Positions 35,004 through 46,749 are shown, counted from the first letter of the stretch. The stretch is 64,000 nt of DNA from Flabesymbios commensalis (GCA_964017125.1 OZ024914.1:23622702-23686701), one strand, 5' to 3'. Numbers and translations: made by a program. Notes: a model not told the origin generated them from the letters alone.

Positions 35004-35661
35004 TTGCCTTTTTGTTGCCAATTTTTGCCTTTATTTTTCCTTCTCTTTCCTCTCTCTACTTGCGTACCCCACTTTAGCCCAATGTTACGTGAATGAGTGA
35101 ATTGATGGTAGCCACAAAACTTTCATCCCCATCTTTTTGCTCGGCTGTGATCTATGGTAACATCCTCTTCCTCGTCCCCTTTGGCCGGATCAGCAGCCAA
35201 TTATTGGTTTGGCTATTCCTGTTTCTTGATCCCGTTTCTCTCGGTGGACATTTCACGTCCATCAGATCAAACCATAACAAGAAAATTCATATTTGGTTGA
35301 AAGCATGGAACATGGACACTTCTTAGTGTGAAATACACGCATGTTTTAAAGCCATGGCCTTTATTGACAAAAAACACGTAGTTGTTGCATATTTGCATCT
35401 TCCAGTATAATATTAAGACATGTTTTGATGCTTTTGTCACACTCACACGCATGGCAGGAAGCTCTTCCAAGAACTCATTCAAGTTTAAGCCAGGATTTAG
35501 GGGCCTAAGCCAAACTCAGATGACCATTTTGTGTTCGCTGAAGAGCTACAATATGAAGACGTTTTATTTCTTTAACCCATCATGCGCTGTGCACGACTAA
35601 ATCGCTTTTAATTCGTCTGGTTAGCCAATCAAATCATTGTTATCGGGAATGAAATGAGTGC
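35004..35661. other. Unassigned stretch after the duplication
   Basis: Pyrimidine-rich at its start (CTTTTTGTTGCC, CCTTCTC). Frames at 35093-35326 (+) and 35382-35600 (+) have no recognisable domain. Confidence 0.45.
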
Positions 35662-35912
35662 TTAACCCTGTCAAGCCTGAATTTACAATTATCATCTCGA
35701 TCCACTAAAAGCCGCGAATTGCTGTCGCAATTCTCGACTTGTAGTGGATGAAGATGACTTGAAGTGGGTAACAAATGATAAAAAATTATTGCTATTAATA
35801 AAAAAGTTTCATTACAATTTTCGTTCTAAAACCCCTATATTTTAGGACATAAGTCATACTTCAGAGATGAAAAATGATGCTTTGATGCATCGTGAGGGCT
35901 TAAAGGGGTAAA
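35662..35912. mobile_element. TTAA-flanked MITE, family 4, inverted copy
   Basis: It starts TTAACCCTGTCAAGCCTGA and ends GAGGGCTTAAAGGGGTAAA. The hairpin with CCACTAAAAGCCGCGAATTG and complement lies at about 35700-35748. Relative to 22915-23166 the element is inverted. Confidence 0.75.
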
Positions 35913-35952
35913 CACCAAGATTTACAAACGTATATAATATTAGTATAATTTT

Positions 35953-36002
35953 CACCTACTTGAAGTTGGTAGCGAGACACCACTTCAAGTGGGTGAAAAT
36001 TT
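35953..36002. repeat. Solitary CACTTGAAGTTG-type hairpin
   Basis: TTTTCACCTACTTGAAGTTG and its complement lie about 10 bp apart. It is the same module as in MITE family 1 and at 19268-19351, here without clear TTAA ends. Confidence 0.55.
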
Positions 36003-36333
36003 AAAATAAGCGAATACAACTCAGCGATGAGAGGTGTAAAGCTGTTTGCTGTTGAAGGGGGTGGGGTAAATAGGTCAGATTTGATAACTATTTGTCATCA
36101 CAGATATGGACGAGGGTGAAATAGGATGGGAATATTAATGATTCTGCAAGTGCACACTTGTAGTTTGCATAGATGTTCCTCTTTTTTACGGCCTGGTCAC
36201 TTGATGCTCAGTCCCATCTGCGTCTTCCTCACTTGAATTACAGCAATGCATATTTTATTCAGACAAAACACTCCCGCGGACGACTCTCGGTTTGAGGCAC
36301 GTAACTCAATAAAAAAAACTCCTTTGACATGCT

Positions 36334-36581
36334 TTAACCCTTGAAGCGCTGAAATTATTTGTAAAAAAACATCGCAACCAAAGGTTTTTTTTCAATTTGA
36401 AATCATGATAAATGTCTTGGTAATTTCTTTCTGATTCATTTGAATAACTGTGTTATGGGTCTACGGCCATTAGAAATATGTTGATTCTTACAGTGCTGGG
36501 ATGGAGTTTAGTCGTCAGAATCTGACGTCTACAGACGTCAGATTCTGACGACTAAATCTATCCCCGCACTGTAAGAGTTAA
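36334..36581. mobile_element. TTAA-flanked MITE, family 2, best copy
   Basis: TTAA lies at both ends: TTAACCCTTGAAGCGCTGAA at the left and CACTGTAAGAGTTAA at the right. A perfect hairpin with 24-bp arms and a 2-nt loop lies at 36507-36556, with TGACGTCT next to the loop. Non-coding. Confidence 0.85.
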
Positions 36582-37307
36582 GGCACAAAGCCCACACTAT
36601 AGTCAGCCAGAACCATTATTCCAAGAGACAGTAAATATACAAGATAAACAGCCGTTGGTTATCATGGTTATATTATAGCTTTTAATTACACAATCAATTA
36701 TATCTATACAGCCCTAACTATAGAACATAAATATTGAAATCCATGTTTTTATAACAATAAATGCACAACTCATATAATTACTAAATTAACCAATATGTGG
36801 CCTTATCTGCTCCTAATCTGCGCAGAACTAACGCAGGGGAAACACTTACGACAGCGGAGCCGATATATATGACCCAGACTGGGTAGAACACGGATGTTAA
36901 ATACTCCCCCAGGAAGTGATTTTTGAAAAAAAAACTAGTCCCGATGCAAATTTCACAGGATGACAGTTGAGAACCTACACGAATATACAAGCATGCGACA
37001 ATGATACCTGTGGATGTTCTCATACACGCATCCGTGGATCGACCGTGCTTCATCCGCGCTCATATGAACTAGGCATAACCACACATTTGTCAGATGTCCC
37101 CGGGGAGACCGATGTCCGTCATCTAATCCTACTCATCACCTTTTCCTAAATGACACCCCGTTCCAAACAAATCCAGGTGATTGATATGCTCTTGCATAAA
37201 ACAACAAGAAATTGGCGCTGTCTCTAAGTCGGTCATCTGTCATTTTCCATCACCACAGACAGTGAAGTGAATCGAATTGATGTCGTTTCTCGGTCACTGC
37301 TATGAAA
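36582..37307. other. Unassigned stretch
   Basis: The frames at 36781-37053 (-) and 36967-37149 (+) overlap each other and have no recognisable domain. Confidence 0.45.
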
Positions 37308-37400
37308 CGAAAGTCGTTGAACCAATGGTGATTTGATGCTGGTTCGACATCGCAGACGGTAGGCCAACATGACGTCAACATTGGTTCAGCACCCTTTGCT
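37308..37400. mobile_element. 'CAGCAAACACG'-related palindrome, strongly diverged
   Basis: GAACCAATGGTGATTTGATG and CATTGGTTCAGCA arms flank the core TCGACATCGCAGACGGTAGG. The outer ends are largely lost. Confidence 0.45.
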
Positions 37401-37569
37401 TTGGTGAAGAGGTTTTTGTTGTTATAGTCCAGTGGATTTTGACGAAAGCGCGTTCTGCGGTATGGCCGATGTTTTATGATTGATTCTGATACTATGGAAT
37501 GTCCCCAGCAGAAATCAGCCGGGTGCCACTTTGGCACCCTCGAGCAGAATTTTTGAAGGGCAAAAACAA

Positions 37570-38260
37570 AAAATGGCCGCAAGATATTTCAATGTCAGAT
37601 ATGATTTTTTAACAGATGAAGCCAGGAACAAGTGTAATACCTTATTTTCATGTGATTTTGACTGGGCAATCCATTTATTGTATTATTGTTATGACTCAAT
37701 GTCATCTTCAAGGTAAAAAAATCGATTTCTAGGTGAAATAAGCAAAAATACCATTTTTAACAGATAAAGCTAGGAACACGTGTAATACCTCTTTTTCATG
37801 GGATTTTGTCTGAAAAATTCATTTATGGTATTATTTTATTGATCCATATTCAAGGTTGTAAGGTCATTTCCAAGGTCAAAAATGCTAAAATATGATCTTT
37901 AAGAAACAAAATAGGAAGAAGTGTAATATGTCTTTTTGGTGTGATTTTTTACTTAATAATCTATTCCTGAAACTTTTTTGATGATAAAAGGTCATCTTCA
38001 AGGTCAAAAGCTCAATTTCAAGGTCAAGTAAAGGAGCATATGATTTTTAACAAATACAGCTAGAACATGTGTAAAAACCTCTTTTTTGTGGGATTTTGAG
38101 CGAAAAATGTCTTTTTCCTGTTACTTTGGTGATTTGAAGTCATCCTCAAGGTCAAATAATTTTTTTAACATAATATGCTAGAAATTGAGCATGTATAATA
38201 CCTTTTGTAGGGTTTGATTTTGACTGGATAATCTAATTCAGTTGGGTTGTTGGCATGATT
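37570..38260. repeat. ~180-bp tandem repeats with TCAAGGTCA, left arm
   Basis: About four units contain ATGATTTTTAACAGATGAAG, GTGTAATACCTC, a GGGATTTTG block and TTCAAGGTCAAA. Related units form the inverted right arm (about 41030-41790) and occur at 55164-55535. Confidence 0.75.
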
Positions 38261-38358
38261 AAACATGCTCAAGGTGATCGGCTCAAAGGCATTGAAGGGC
38301 AATTATCGGAGAGGTGTTAAAGAGTGAAGGAACAGCTTTAACGGTCGATGAGGAGGTA

Positions 38359-38958
38359 TTAACCCTTTAACCGCCAAATTATTCAATCTGAATTTTCACT
38401 CAATTGAAGTTGTGTCTCGCTGACGCGATCCACAACTTCATGTGAGTGAAAATTATGCAGGTCAACTGTTTTCAAATATTGCTGATTGATTGATTTCTTA
38501 GTCCGAGCTTGACGTGAGCAGCATGGTTCAACGTCAGAGATTGACAGCATAGCAAAAGCTGTGGTTTTCTATGCTGGTGGTCAGTGTATGCGTAGACCAA
38601 AAATTTCATGAAAAGTGTGAGGGTAGCCCTATTTAGATGATAAATTCACCTATAAAGACAGGGCTTTAAGTCCCCACGTTAAGGCATTATTCTAATGAGA
38701 TGTACATCTGTCATTACAGACTAAATTAAAAATGATTGATCAAACAATGACGCAGTAATTCATTACGCAATCGATCGGATGCGCACCGTATTTTTGGGGC
38801 ACAACTTTACGAATGGCAATGATTACAGACTCTGTATAGCACACAGAGTCTGTTATTACGGACTAATTTTTTCTTTAACATGTTTTAAAGGTGGTACTTA
38901 ATGTGCTGATGAAAAATAAAAACTCGAATATACGCGGCACCGGCGGTTAAAGAGTTAA
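38359..38958. mobile_element. TTAA-flanked MITE, family 1, long copy nested in the foldback
   Basis: The ends are TTAACCCTTTAACCGCC and CCGGCGGTTAAAGAGTTAA. It is the inverse orientation of 1218-1465, and about 370 bp longer because of an inserted block (38498-38870). The central hairpin (about 38395-38448) has its loop in the opposite sense relative to the element ends compared with 1218-1465. Confidence 0.8.
38498..38870. mobile_element. Candidate nested insertion inside MITE family 1
   Basis: This block is absent from the copy at 1218-1465. It is bounded by TTAGTCCG and CGGACTAA, an 8-bp inverted repeat. It contains a further hairpin, CAGACTCTGTATAGC with complement at about 38828-38852. 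The family is unknown. Confidence 0.4.
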
Positions 38959-39159
38959 AGTGCAATGGGAACGCGCTAAAGGACAATGAAAAGGCAATAA
39001 AGGGCAATATAGAGGCATATTAAACGGAAATGAGGAGGCGTTAATGGGTGACAAGAGGCGATAGAGAGCGACCGAGGGCACTATAAAGTGACAGAGAGGC
39101 ATTATAGGTTATGGAGATGCGCTAAAAGAAAACACGAATGTGTCTTCGTAGCTTTCAGG

Positions 39160-40945
39160 TCAACGCCTCTTCTTTGCAATTGAAGGCCTTTCCGTCGCCT
39201 TTTACGCTTCTTCTTTGCCCTGAACGTCCTTTTCGCTTAAAGCCTCTTTGTTGCAATTGAAGGCTTTTTCATCCCTCTTTAATGCCTCTTCTTCGCCCTG
39301 AACGCCTCTCTATTGCTCTTTACTTTCAGTCGTGTTTTAACGCCTCTCCATCGATCTTTAACGACTTTCTATGGCTTCTCGACACCTCTTCACACTATTT
39401 AACGTCTCTGTGGCACCTTTGACGCCTCTTATTGCCCTTCAATGCCTTTTAAGTCGACCTTCATTTTTTCCGTCGCCCTTTGACGCCTTTTCGGTGCAAT
39501 TTAAGGCCTCCTCAACGCCCTTTACCGGCTTCCCATTGCCTTTCCATCGCCTTGTACTGCCTTTCCATCGTCTTAGCATCACTATTTAACGCATCTGCAG
39601 CGCTTTTTAACGTCTTTCCATCAACTTCTAGTACATCTCCATCAACCTCCAACGTGTTTTCTTGGTTCTTTAACGCCTTTCCGTCGCTCTCTGCCGTCTC
39701 TCCGTCACCATTTAATTCTTCTCAGTTGCCCTTCAGCGATTCTGCGTCATCTTCAACGCCTTCTTATAACCCTTAAACACCTATCCATACCCTTTAGCAC
39801 CACCTGATCATCTGTTACGTACTTCTGCTGTCATTTAATTCTTCCTGGTCACCCTTTAACGCCATTCAATAGCCCTCTCATGCCACTCCGCCACCTTTTA
39901 ACACCTCTCCTTCACTTTTTAACGTCCATCAATCTTCATTACTTTTCCGTCGCCCCTTGACGTCTGCTTCATCATTTAACCCGTTTGTGACGAGCCCCGG
40001 AGATCTCCGTGATTTAGGGAGTCCATTCTGATACGAGGCCCGGAGATCTCCGGGTTTGATTGCATGAGATAACTATGACGTCATAAAATAATCTCGTTTC
40101 AGACACAGTGCAGTAGCATAATAATCTCGTGTTCAATGGGTAACTCGTCTCCGTCGCTCTTTAGCAGCTCTCCGTCATTCTCAACGCCTTCTTCTCACCC
40201 TCACACGCCTATCAATCACACTTTAACTCCTCCCCATTTAGCGCCTTTTTGTTTAACGTTTCATGGTCGCCCTTAACCGACTCGTCATCACCCTTTACCA
40301 CCTTTCCATTGCCATTTTACACTTTCCCATCACCATTTCACATCTCACCAACGCACTTTAACACATTCCCATCGCCATTTAACGCAACTGCAGAGCCTTT
40401 TAGTGTCTCTTCATCAAACTTGAATGCATCTACATCACTTTTAACACTTTTTTCGGCCTTTATTGCCTTACCGTCGCTCTTTGACGTCTCTCCATCACCA
40501 TTTAACGCTTCTCCGTTGCCCTTTAACGATTCTCCGTAATTTCAACGCCTTCTCATCGCCCTTAAACACCCATCCACTGTCATTTAACTCTTCCTTGTCA
40601 TAGCCCTTGATCCATAGCCCTTTCATGCCACCCCGTCACCTTTTAATGCATCCCGTCGCTCTTTAACGCCCTTTTTGCCTCTTAACTCCTATTGTTGGCT
40701 TTCATCGCCTCCACATTGCCCTTCAACGCCTCCTCATTGCCTTTTATTGACTACTCATTTTCTTTTAACTCTTTTTGGTCCCTCTTTAGCGCCTCTGGGG
40801 CACCTTTCAGCGATTCGTCGACACCCTTTAGTGCCTCCCCATTGTCTTTTAACCACTTTTTAGCGCCTCTCCATTGATCTGTTATGCTTTTTTCGTCGCA
40901 CTTTGTTGAATCTCGGTCACCCTTTGCTGTTTTCTAGTTATCTGA
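39160..40945. repeat. Pyrimidine-rich degenerate minisatellite (CGCCTCTCCATCGCC-like)
   Basis: Some 80 imperfect units of 18-22 bp contain TTTAACGCC, TCTCCATCGCC or TTTCCGTCGCC. The pattern is the same as at 5940-6880. Frames at 39371-39776, 40249-40539 and 40675-40877 are by-products with Pro/Ser/Phe-rich periodic translation and no domain. Confidence 0.85.
39976..40143. mobile_element. TTAA-type MITE nested in the minisatellite
   Basis: The ends are TTAACCCGTTTGTGACGAG and CTCGTGTTCAATGGGTAA. An internal palindromic CCCGGAGATCTCCG occurs twice in slightly different form, at about 40003 and 40044. It is about 168 bp and non-coding. Confidence 0.65.
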
Positions 40946-42118
40946 TCATTTCACTTTGCTGATGTTTAATCATTAAAACCCTACTAGAATTAAAGTATCC
41001 AGTTAAAGTCACACCAAGACAATTTATTATAATATGTGTTCCAATTTGTAGCATACTATGTTGAAATCATATTTGACCCTGAAATTGACCTAGAGGATCA
41101 TCTCAAATCACCAAAATCATATATTTTTCTAGCTTTATTTGGTAAAAATCATATTTGCGCTTACCTGACCATGAAATCGACACACTAACCTTGAAAATAA
41201 CCTTTAATCATCAAAATAGTAGCAGAAATGGATTATTCGTCAAAATTACACCGAAATAACGTACTACACTTTGTTAAAAATGGTAATTTTGCTTAATTGA
41301 CCTTGATATTTGACCTTTTGGCCTTGACGATGACCTTGACTCATGAAAGTAATACAAGAAATGAATTGCCCGGTCAAAACACATGAAAATGATGTATTAC
41401 ATTTGTTCCTAACTTCATTTGTTGAAAAATGATATTTGACCTTGAAATATCTGGCGGCCATTTTGTTTTGACCTTGGAAATGACTTTCGACCTTGAAAAT
41501 TACTTGGGATCAACAAAATGATGCCATAAATGCATGCTTAGACAAAATCCTATGCAAATGAGGTATTATAATGTTCCTAGCTTTATTTGTTAAAAATGGA
41601 TTTTTTTGCTTATTTGACCTTGAAATTGACTTTTTGACTTTGAAGATGACCTTGAGTTATAAAAATTATAAAATAAATGGATAGTCCAGTGAAAATCACA
41701 TGAAAATGAGGTGTTACACTTGTTCCCAGCTTCATTTGTTAAAAAATTATATTTGACCTTGAAATATCTGGCGGCCATTTTTTTGCACTTAAAAAAATCC
41801 GCCCAAGAGTGCCAAAGTGTCACCCGGCTGATTCCTGCTCAGGACATCTCCTAGAACCAGAATCAACCATAAAACATCGTCCATACCGCGAAACAAGCTT
41901 GAGCTACAAAATGTCATTTGACAACTGGACTAGTATGTTTTATCAAGAATTTGGTTTTATGGAATTTTGAATTGGTTTTAAAAGACTGGGGGTGGATGTT
42001 AGTGAATGACATGCGAATTATGATGAATCGATTAATATCCATAAATGAGCAGAGTAAATAGATCCTCCCTGAAGCAAATTAATACATGAAGCTAAATAGT
42101 AAAACAATAGATACATTA

Positions 42119-42742
42119 TTAAAGGGACATGCCCAGGCTAAAATCATAAAACAAATCGGTGATTTTAATTTAGCTTATTAATATGACCATATGATGTAAA
42201 CATGTCCATATACTATAACTGCTAAAGTTTTTTATTTTTTCTGCTGCGCATTCACCACTTAGGCTAGATATAGAGACGAAATTCCTGATTTCTAATTATT
42301 GACAGCCATGTCAAAAATAAGAAATACGGCATTTTTTTCTCTATATCTAGCCTAACTGATAAGTGCGCAGCACAAAAATTTAAAAACTTTTGCAGTTCTA
42401 GTCTATGGACATGTTCACATCAGGATGGCATCAAGCACAAGTGGGCTAACCCACATTTTGACGATTTTGAGAAAAAATCGCTCTGCAACATGAAGTACAT
42501 GATAAAACGAATAAATACAAACTAACACAGAAAGGTAACAAAATCAGTGACCAAATAGTCTAACCCTGAATGTGAAACTTGTATATTGATCAAGTTGTTG
42601 CCATCAATGACATACATTTTCATCGTTTTTTAATGTGGGTTAGCCCACTTGTGCATGATGCCACCCTTCATATGGTTATATTATTAAGCTAAAATAAAAT
42701 CACCGATTTTTTATGATTGTAGACCTGGGCATGTCCCTTTAA
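42119..42742. mobile_element. TTAA-flanked palindromic element with ~180-bp arms
   Basis: The termini are a perfect 19-bp inverted repeat, TTAAAGGGACATGCCCAGG, within much longer imperfect arms. The arms continue through ATCGGTGATTTTA, TAAGCTAAAATAAAATCACC and CTAGATATAGAGA blocks. A second palindromic element (42422-42667) is inserted in the right half. The TTAAAGGGAC end resembles that of the ~540-bp family at 46750-47296. Confidence 0.85.
42422..42667. mobile_element. Nested palindromic MITE with 35-bp inverted ends
   Basis: The ends are AGGATGGCATCAAGCACAAG and the near-complement CTTGTGCATGATGCCACCCT; the repeat continues through GTGGGCTAACCCACATT. Comparison with the intact arm of the host element suggests a short TC or TCA target duplication. 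About 246 bp, non-coding. Confidence 0.8.
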
Positions 42743-42976
42743 GCCACTATGTCTGCCACTCTAGCGGTGAAGTGGTCATTTTAAAGCCGAAGAGACAATT
42801 ACGTTGGTGTTTTAATTACATTTTAAAACAATTCCCTTTGTTATAATTAAAATAGAGTGAACAATTACTTAAATTTATTAATTTGTAAATGCACGAATGT
42901 CCCATGAGCAATGGATTGTGTTGAACGTTAATGAACACTCAGTCATGCTTACTGCTGCTATTTACACTGCTTAAGG

Positions 42977-43118
42977 ACTGTTCAACAATTAGGTAACGCT
43001 TTTTTGATAGGTTTTTGACCCCCCCCCCCTTAGCAACGCTTTTTAACGTTGTTGACTACGGTCCGTAACGCATCACTTAACCCCCTCCCCCTATAGGCGT
43101 TTCATAATTGTTAAACAT
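42977..43118. repeat. Short inverted repeat with C-tracts
   Basis: TTCAACAATTAGGTAACGC at the left pairs imperfectly with GCGTTTCATAATTGTTAAAC at the right. A poly-C tract (about 43019-43030) and CCCCCTCCCCC lie between. Possibly a decayed TTAA element. Confidence 0.45.
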
Positions 43119-43206
43119 TTTGGAGCAGTAAAATGAGTCATTTTTCAACCACACATAATAGAGGCAATGTGGACTAAAGAACTACAGCGCTTTCTCTGTG
43201 TCATCC

Positions 43207-44571
43207 CGATCAGGCGTTTCCCGATTAGACGTGGTCGTCCCCATCAGGCGTGAACCCGATCAGAGGTGCCCCATAGTTATTTGTTTAATATAACTTTTTT
43301 TGGTTAATGAAACTATTTCAAATCATTTTGTAAGATCTGAAAGCGACTTTAAAGCATAGAACTGCAATTCACTCCCACTGTTCAATCAAACACATGAAGA
43401 ATATGATATTATATAAGGAACTGTGGGTGTGCTCAAAATTTAAAAAAAAATCGTTTATCGTAATAATATGATAATACACTATGGAAAAAAATATAGTATG
43501 GAGTAATATATTAAAATATCTAAAAAATATAATAAAGAATACTATAAAGAAATATCTAAGCCCTCGTTTAAAATAATTTTGACACTAGAACTTATGGAAA
43601 TATGTGACTTTCATATTAACCCTTAAGGCGCAAAATTAAATCTTTTAAATATAAATCATTTTTGTTTAATTTTACACTGAACATTTTTAAATCAGTAAAT
43701 TAAACCACTTATTCTGTTCCCGATGATTATGGTAATCATGCTAATAAAACAGAATAAAAAAGGCCATAGTCATGCTAGCCCGGATAAGGACTCGTCATTT
43801 GATATTGCAATCACCCACCCCTCTTTTTTCACTCTCATCGCCGCCAATGTATTTAAAATTGATTTAAAGGAGACCATGGTGTTGTTGTTTTAGATAATTT
43901 GTCAAAATAAATAATTACCTTTCATCCTGGCTTTGTTTGAAGAAGACATGTTGTTATTGTTTCAGATCATTTGATCAAAAAATAATCGGGCGATTTTAAT
44001 GACGTCAACAATTAAACCATTTTACTGCTAGAAGCTATTTACCGCATTCAACGTTTTCGTAACAAAAAAAAAGTTATTTATTGTGACATTTTTATTTCAG
44101 CAATGTGATATTTTAAAACTTAGAATAATGGAATTGAAACTTTCAGCATGTCAACAATTTTAATAATCCTTTGACCATCTGCTTGAATTTGTTCCAGTCT
44201 TTAAATGCCAACCATATCACTAAGAGCTTGTTTATTTATAATTCGATTTTTCTTATTAGTCTTACATAAATTAAACAGCTATCCATATTTTAATGGATAT
44301 TGTAAGTATTTTATATAAAAACATAGATGCCGAAAATCAATCTATGAACATTGACATTTTACATGGACATTTTTCTATTGTTATTGTACTATTTCTATTG
44401 TATTTTATTATAATGACAATACTTTTCTAGACCTGTATGTGATTTTCTTTTGGTTAGATTATATGAACACGCCCCAGGCTCGTTGATGACAAGTAGTACC
44501 ATCCTTGTATAAGGCACTCCTCATACATATTATATAGGCCACGCCTCATGGGGTTCACGCCTGATCGGGAC
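43207..44571. mobile_element. Candidate 1.36-kb element with GATCAGGCGT inverted ends
   Basis: CCCGATCAGGCGT and CCCATCAGGCGTGAACCCGA at about 43207-43262 are repeated in inverse at 44535-44571, as GGTTCACGCCTGATCGGGA. The interior is AT-rich, with no open frame of note. No target duplication was identified. Confidence 0.4.
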
Positions 44572-44891
44572 TAAATCGCTTTTTCTGCCATGAATGGTAA
44601 ACACTTGGTAAGAGTTGCACAGTTTGTCCTCGAACCTTTTTAGCTCACACTGAGCCTATATTAATTTCTGCCAGTGTCTGAAAATGACCCAATTTGAGGT
44701 GTGAATTTCTGCCGGTGAGTGAAAATGACCTAATTTGAAGAAATACCTAATTTATAACTATAATATGTGATGTGTTGTAATAATATCAAATTGGAACTCT
44801 AAACGTCGTAATTTAGAATAAATCGAATTAAATATTATTCAGGTTATGTTAGATGGCACGTATCCATGCGTCACTGGTACGTTGAAATGTG
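44572..44891. other. Unassigned stretch with a two-copy ~42-bp repeat
   Basis: AATTTCTGCCAGTGTCTGAA and AATTTCTGCCGGTGAGTGAA, each followed by AATGACCYAATTTGA, form a two-unit tandem repeat at about 44660-44745. Confidence 0.5.
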
Positions 44892-45140
44892 TTTACCCTT
44901 ACAGCGCGGGGATCGACTTTAGTCGTTAGAATCTGACGTCCACAGACGTCAGATTCTACCGACTGAAGTCTATCCCCGCACTGTATGAGTAAAAATATTT
45001 CTAATGACCATAACCCCATAACATAGGTATTCAAATGAATCAGAAAGAGCTGAATAAGACATTTAGAATGATTTCGAATTGATTGAAATCCTTTGGTTTC
45101 CTAGATTTATACACAATTAATTCAGTGTTGAAAGGGTTAA
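44892..45140. mobile_element. TTAA-flanked MITE, family 2, inverted copy
   Basis: A left TTTACCCTTACAGCGCGGGG (TTAA decayed) and a right TTCAGTGTTGAAAGGGTTAA bound a hairpin at about 44909-44975. It is the opposite orientation of 36334-36581. The hairpin carries a few mismatches. Confidence 0.8.
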
Positions 45141-46749
45141 TGCGGACGTTATTACCCCTGGATCACGCAGATACAGCCTGGTGATTGCCGCGGACAGAAT
45201 CACTTATCCAGAGATGTTGATGATCGATATTGAAGAGGTTCAGTGATAAATAAGTGTATCCTCTCATCAGAGCTCCATCATAGACGTGAACACGCCACAA
45301 GATTTTAGATGTGGACAAGAACTTGAAAACCCTCTTCTCTTGGTCCCTTCTCGGCAGACAGGATACGTTGAGCCTATGTTGTTTTAATGCTGAAAAAAAT
45401 CAAATTTAGGACGGGAAATTTCCCTGGTGAATTTATATGTGTTTCTACGGGTATTGACGGGCACATACAATGGAGTGGCAAATGCAGTAATGACTGGTAA
45501 TTAACGAAAAAACTTCTGTTTTTTACCTTTTCACGTTGTTTTATATGCTCGTTATATTCAAATATAGCATTTTTGACACAAACAACAATATTGCTATCGT
45601 GACAATTTCCTTCCAAAAAAATGAACGACGATAGCCAAGTAAACCTTAGGGTATCACGTACAGAGCTTTAAAGATCTATAGCTATGTAGCCGTTGTTTAT
45701 CTTGTGAGAGCAACATGTTTATGTTTCAGTGGTTAAATTCCCAGGTGACTGGTGATAATTTAAATGCTAAAACTTTAGCCCTATTATTATCAGGGCACTT
45801 TAGTGGTCAAAGTATCATTCCGTCCCAGTTTTGTTACGATATCACAACTGTTAAAACAGCCACTGACGGCAATATACGGACATAGTGCGATTTGTCTGTG
45901 CCAAAATTGAACAAGTAAGAAAGTTGTACCATGAGGTTCCGAGAAAGTTGAGAAAGTGGTGAGTGGGCGTTTTGGGCAGAGGGTGCGTTTCCCTACGTTC
46001 ACCTATGCGCCCGCCACCTGGAGAACGCATTTAAAACATTAACAATAGTGTGTGTAGTAAGCGCCATCTGGTGAAGTAATGTAATGAGATATTGACAACA
46101 ACATGGTTTCAAAGATAGTATTGTGCATCTTTGATGGTATAATCATCAACATTCGATATGTTCTCACGTAATCACCAAATTTTTGTCAAACCAAACTGAT
46201 TCCGTTTATATAAGTGCTACTGTGCTATTTTGACAAAACAAACAAAATTGAAAACGAGCTGACATTGCATGGGATAAATTACAAATGCATTATATTACGT
46301 CTATTATATTTTAACTGTTAGTCACGCTAGCACATTTTTAAATAATCGTCTTTTCTTTAACATGTATGTGTTTACTAACTATCTGCTGTAGTACAAAGTA
46401 ACTCAATCTGTTCATTCCTTGTTTTTTTACTTGCACATATACCTATTTAGATTTTTCAATGTAAATGTTTATTTTTTATTAGATTACTACATTTAATTTA
46501 TGTTTGAATATTAGACTTGAATTGCCTAATTATATATTGATACACTGACGTCCATTACAAATGCGTAAGTAGTACAGTTTTTTCTCACCATAAGCTTAAT
46601 TCACATCAGGTGTGCTACGTTTTCGCCAGGATTTAACAGCAACATAGTCAGTGTCGTGTCTTTTATCTACTTTGTATATCTAACATATTTTCTTAAATTA
46701 TGTGCCTATTTAATTTGTGAGGTCTAGCTGGATTTGTTTCCACATGTTA
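45141..46749. other. Unassigned 1.6-kb stretch
   Basis: AT-rich. A block at about 45948-45985 (GAGAAAGTGGTGAGTGGGCG) recurs at 47810-47838, marking a further dispersed repeat. No gene was recognised. Confidence 0.45.

Larger units (their letters stand above)
37425..41932. mobile_element. 4.5-kb foldback composite with long inverted arms
   Basis: The outer ends are TAGTCCAG and CTGGACTA. The left arm (37425-~38280) is complementary to the right arm (~40945-41932) through shared blocks. These include GCGGTATGGCCGATGTTTTA, CAGCCGGGTGCCACTTTGG, AATGGCCGCAAGATATTTCA and several ~180-bp tandem units ending in TTCAAGGTCAAA. Inside the arms is a degenerate minisatellite whose orientation also flips (purine-rich at 38960-39130, pyrimidine-rich at 39160-40945). 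Two TTAA elements are nested in it. Long inverted arms made of tandem repeats are the hallmark of foldback transposons. No transposase gene is visible. Confidence 0.75.

Noticed and set aside
39371-40877. Ser/Pro/Phe-rich frames
   Set aside because: By-products of the pyrimidine-rich minisatellite.
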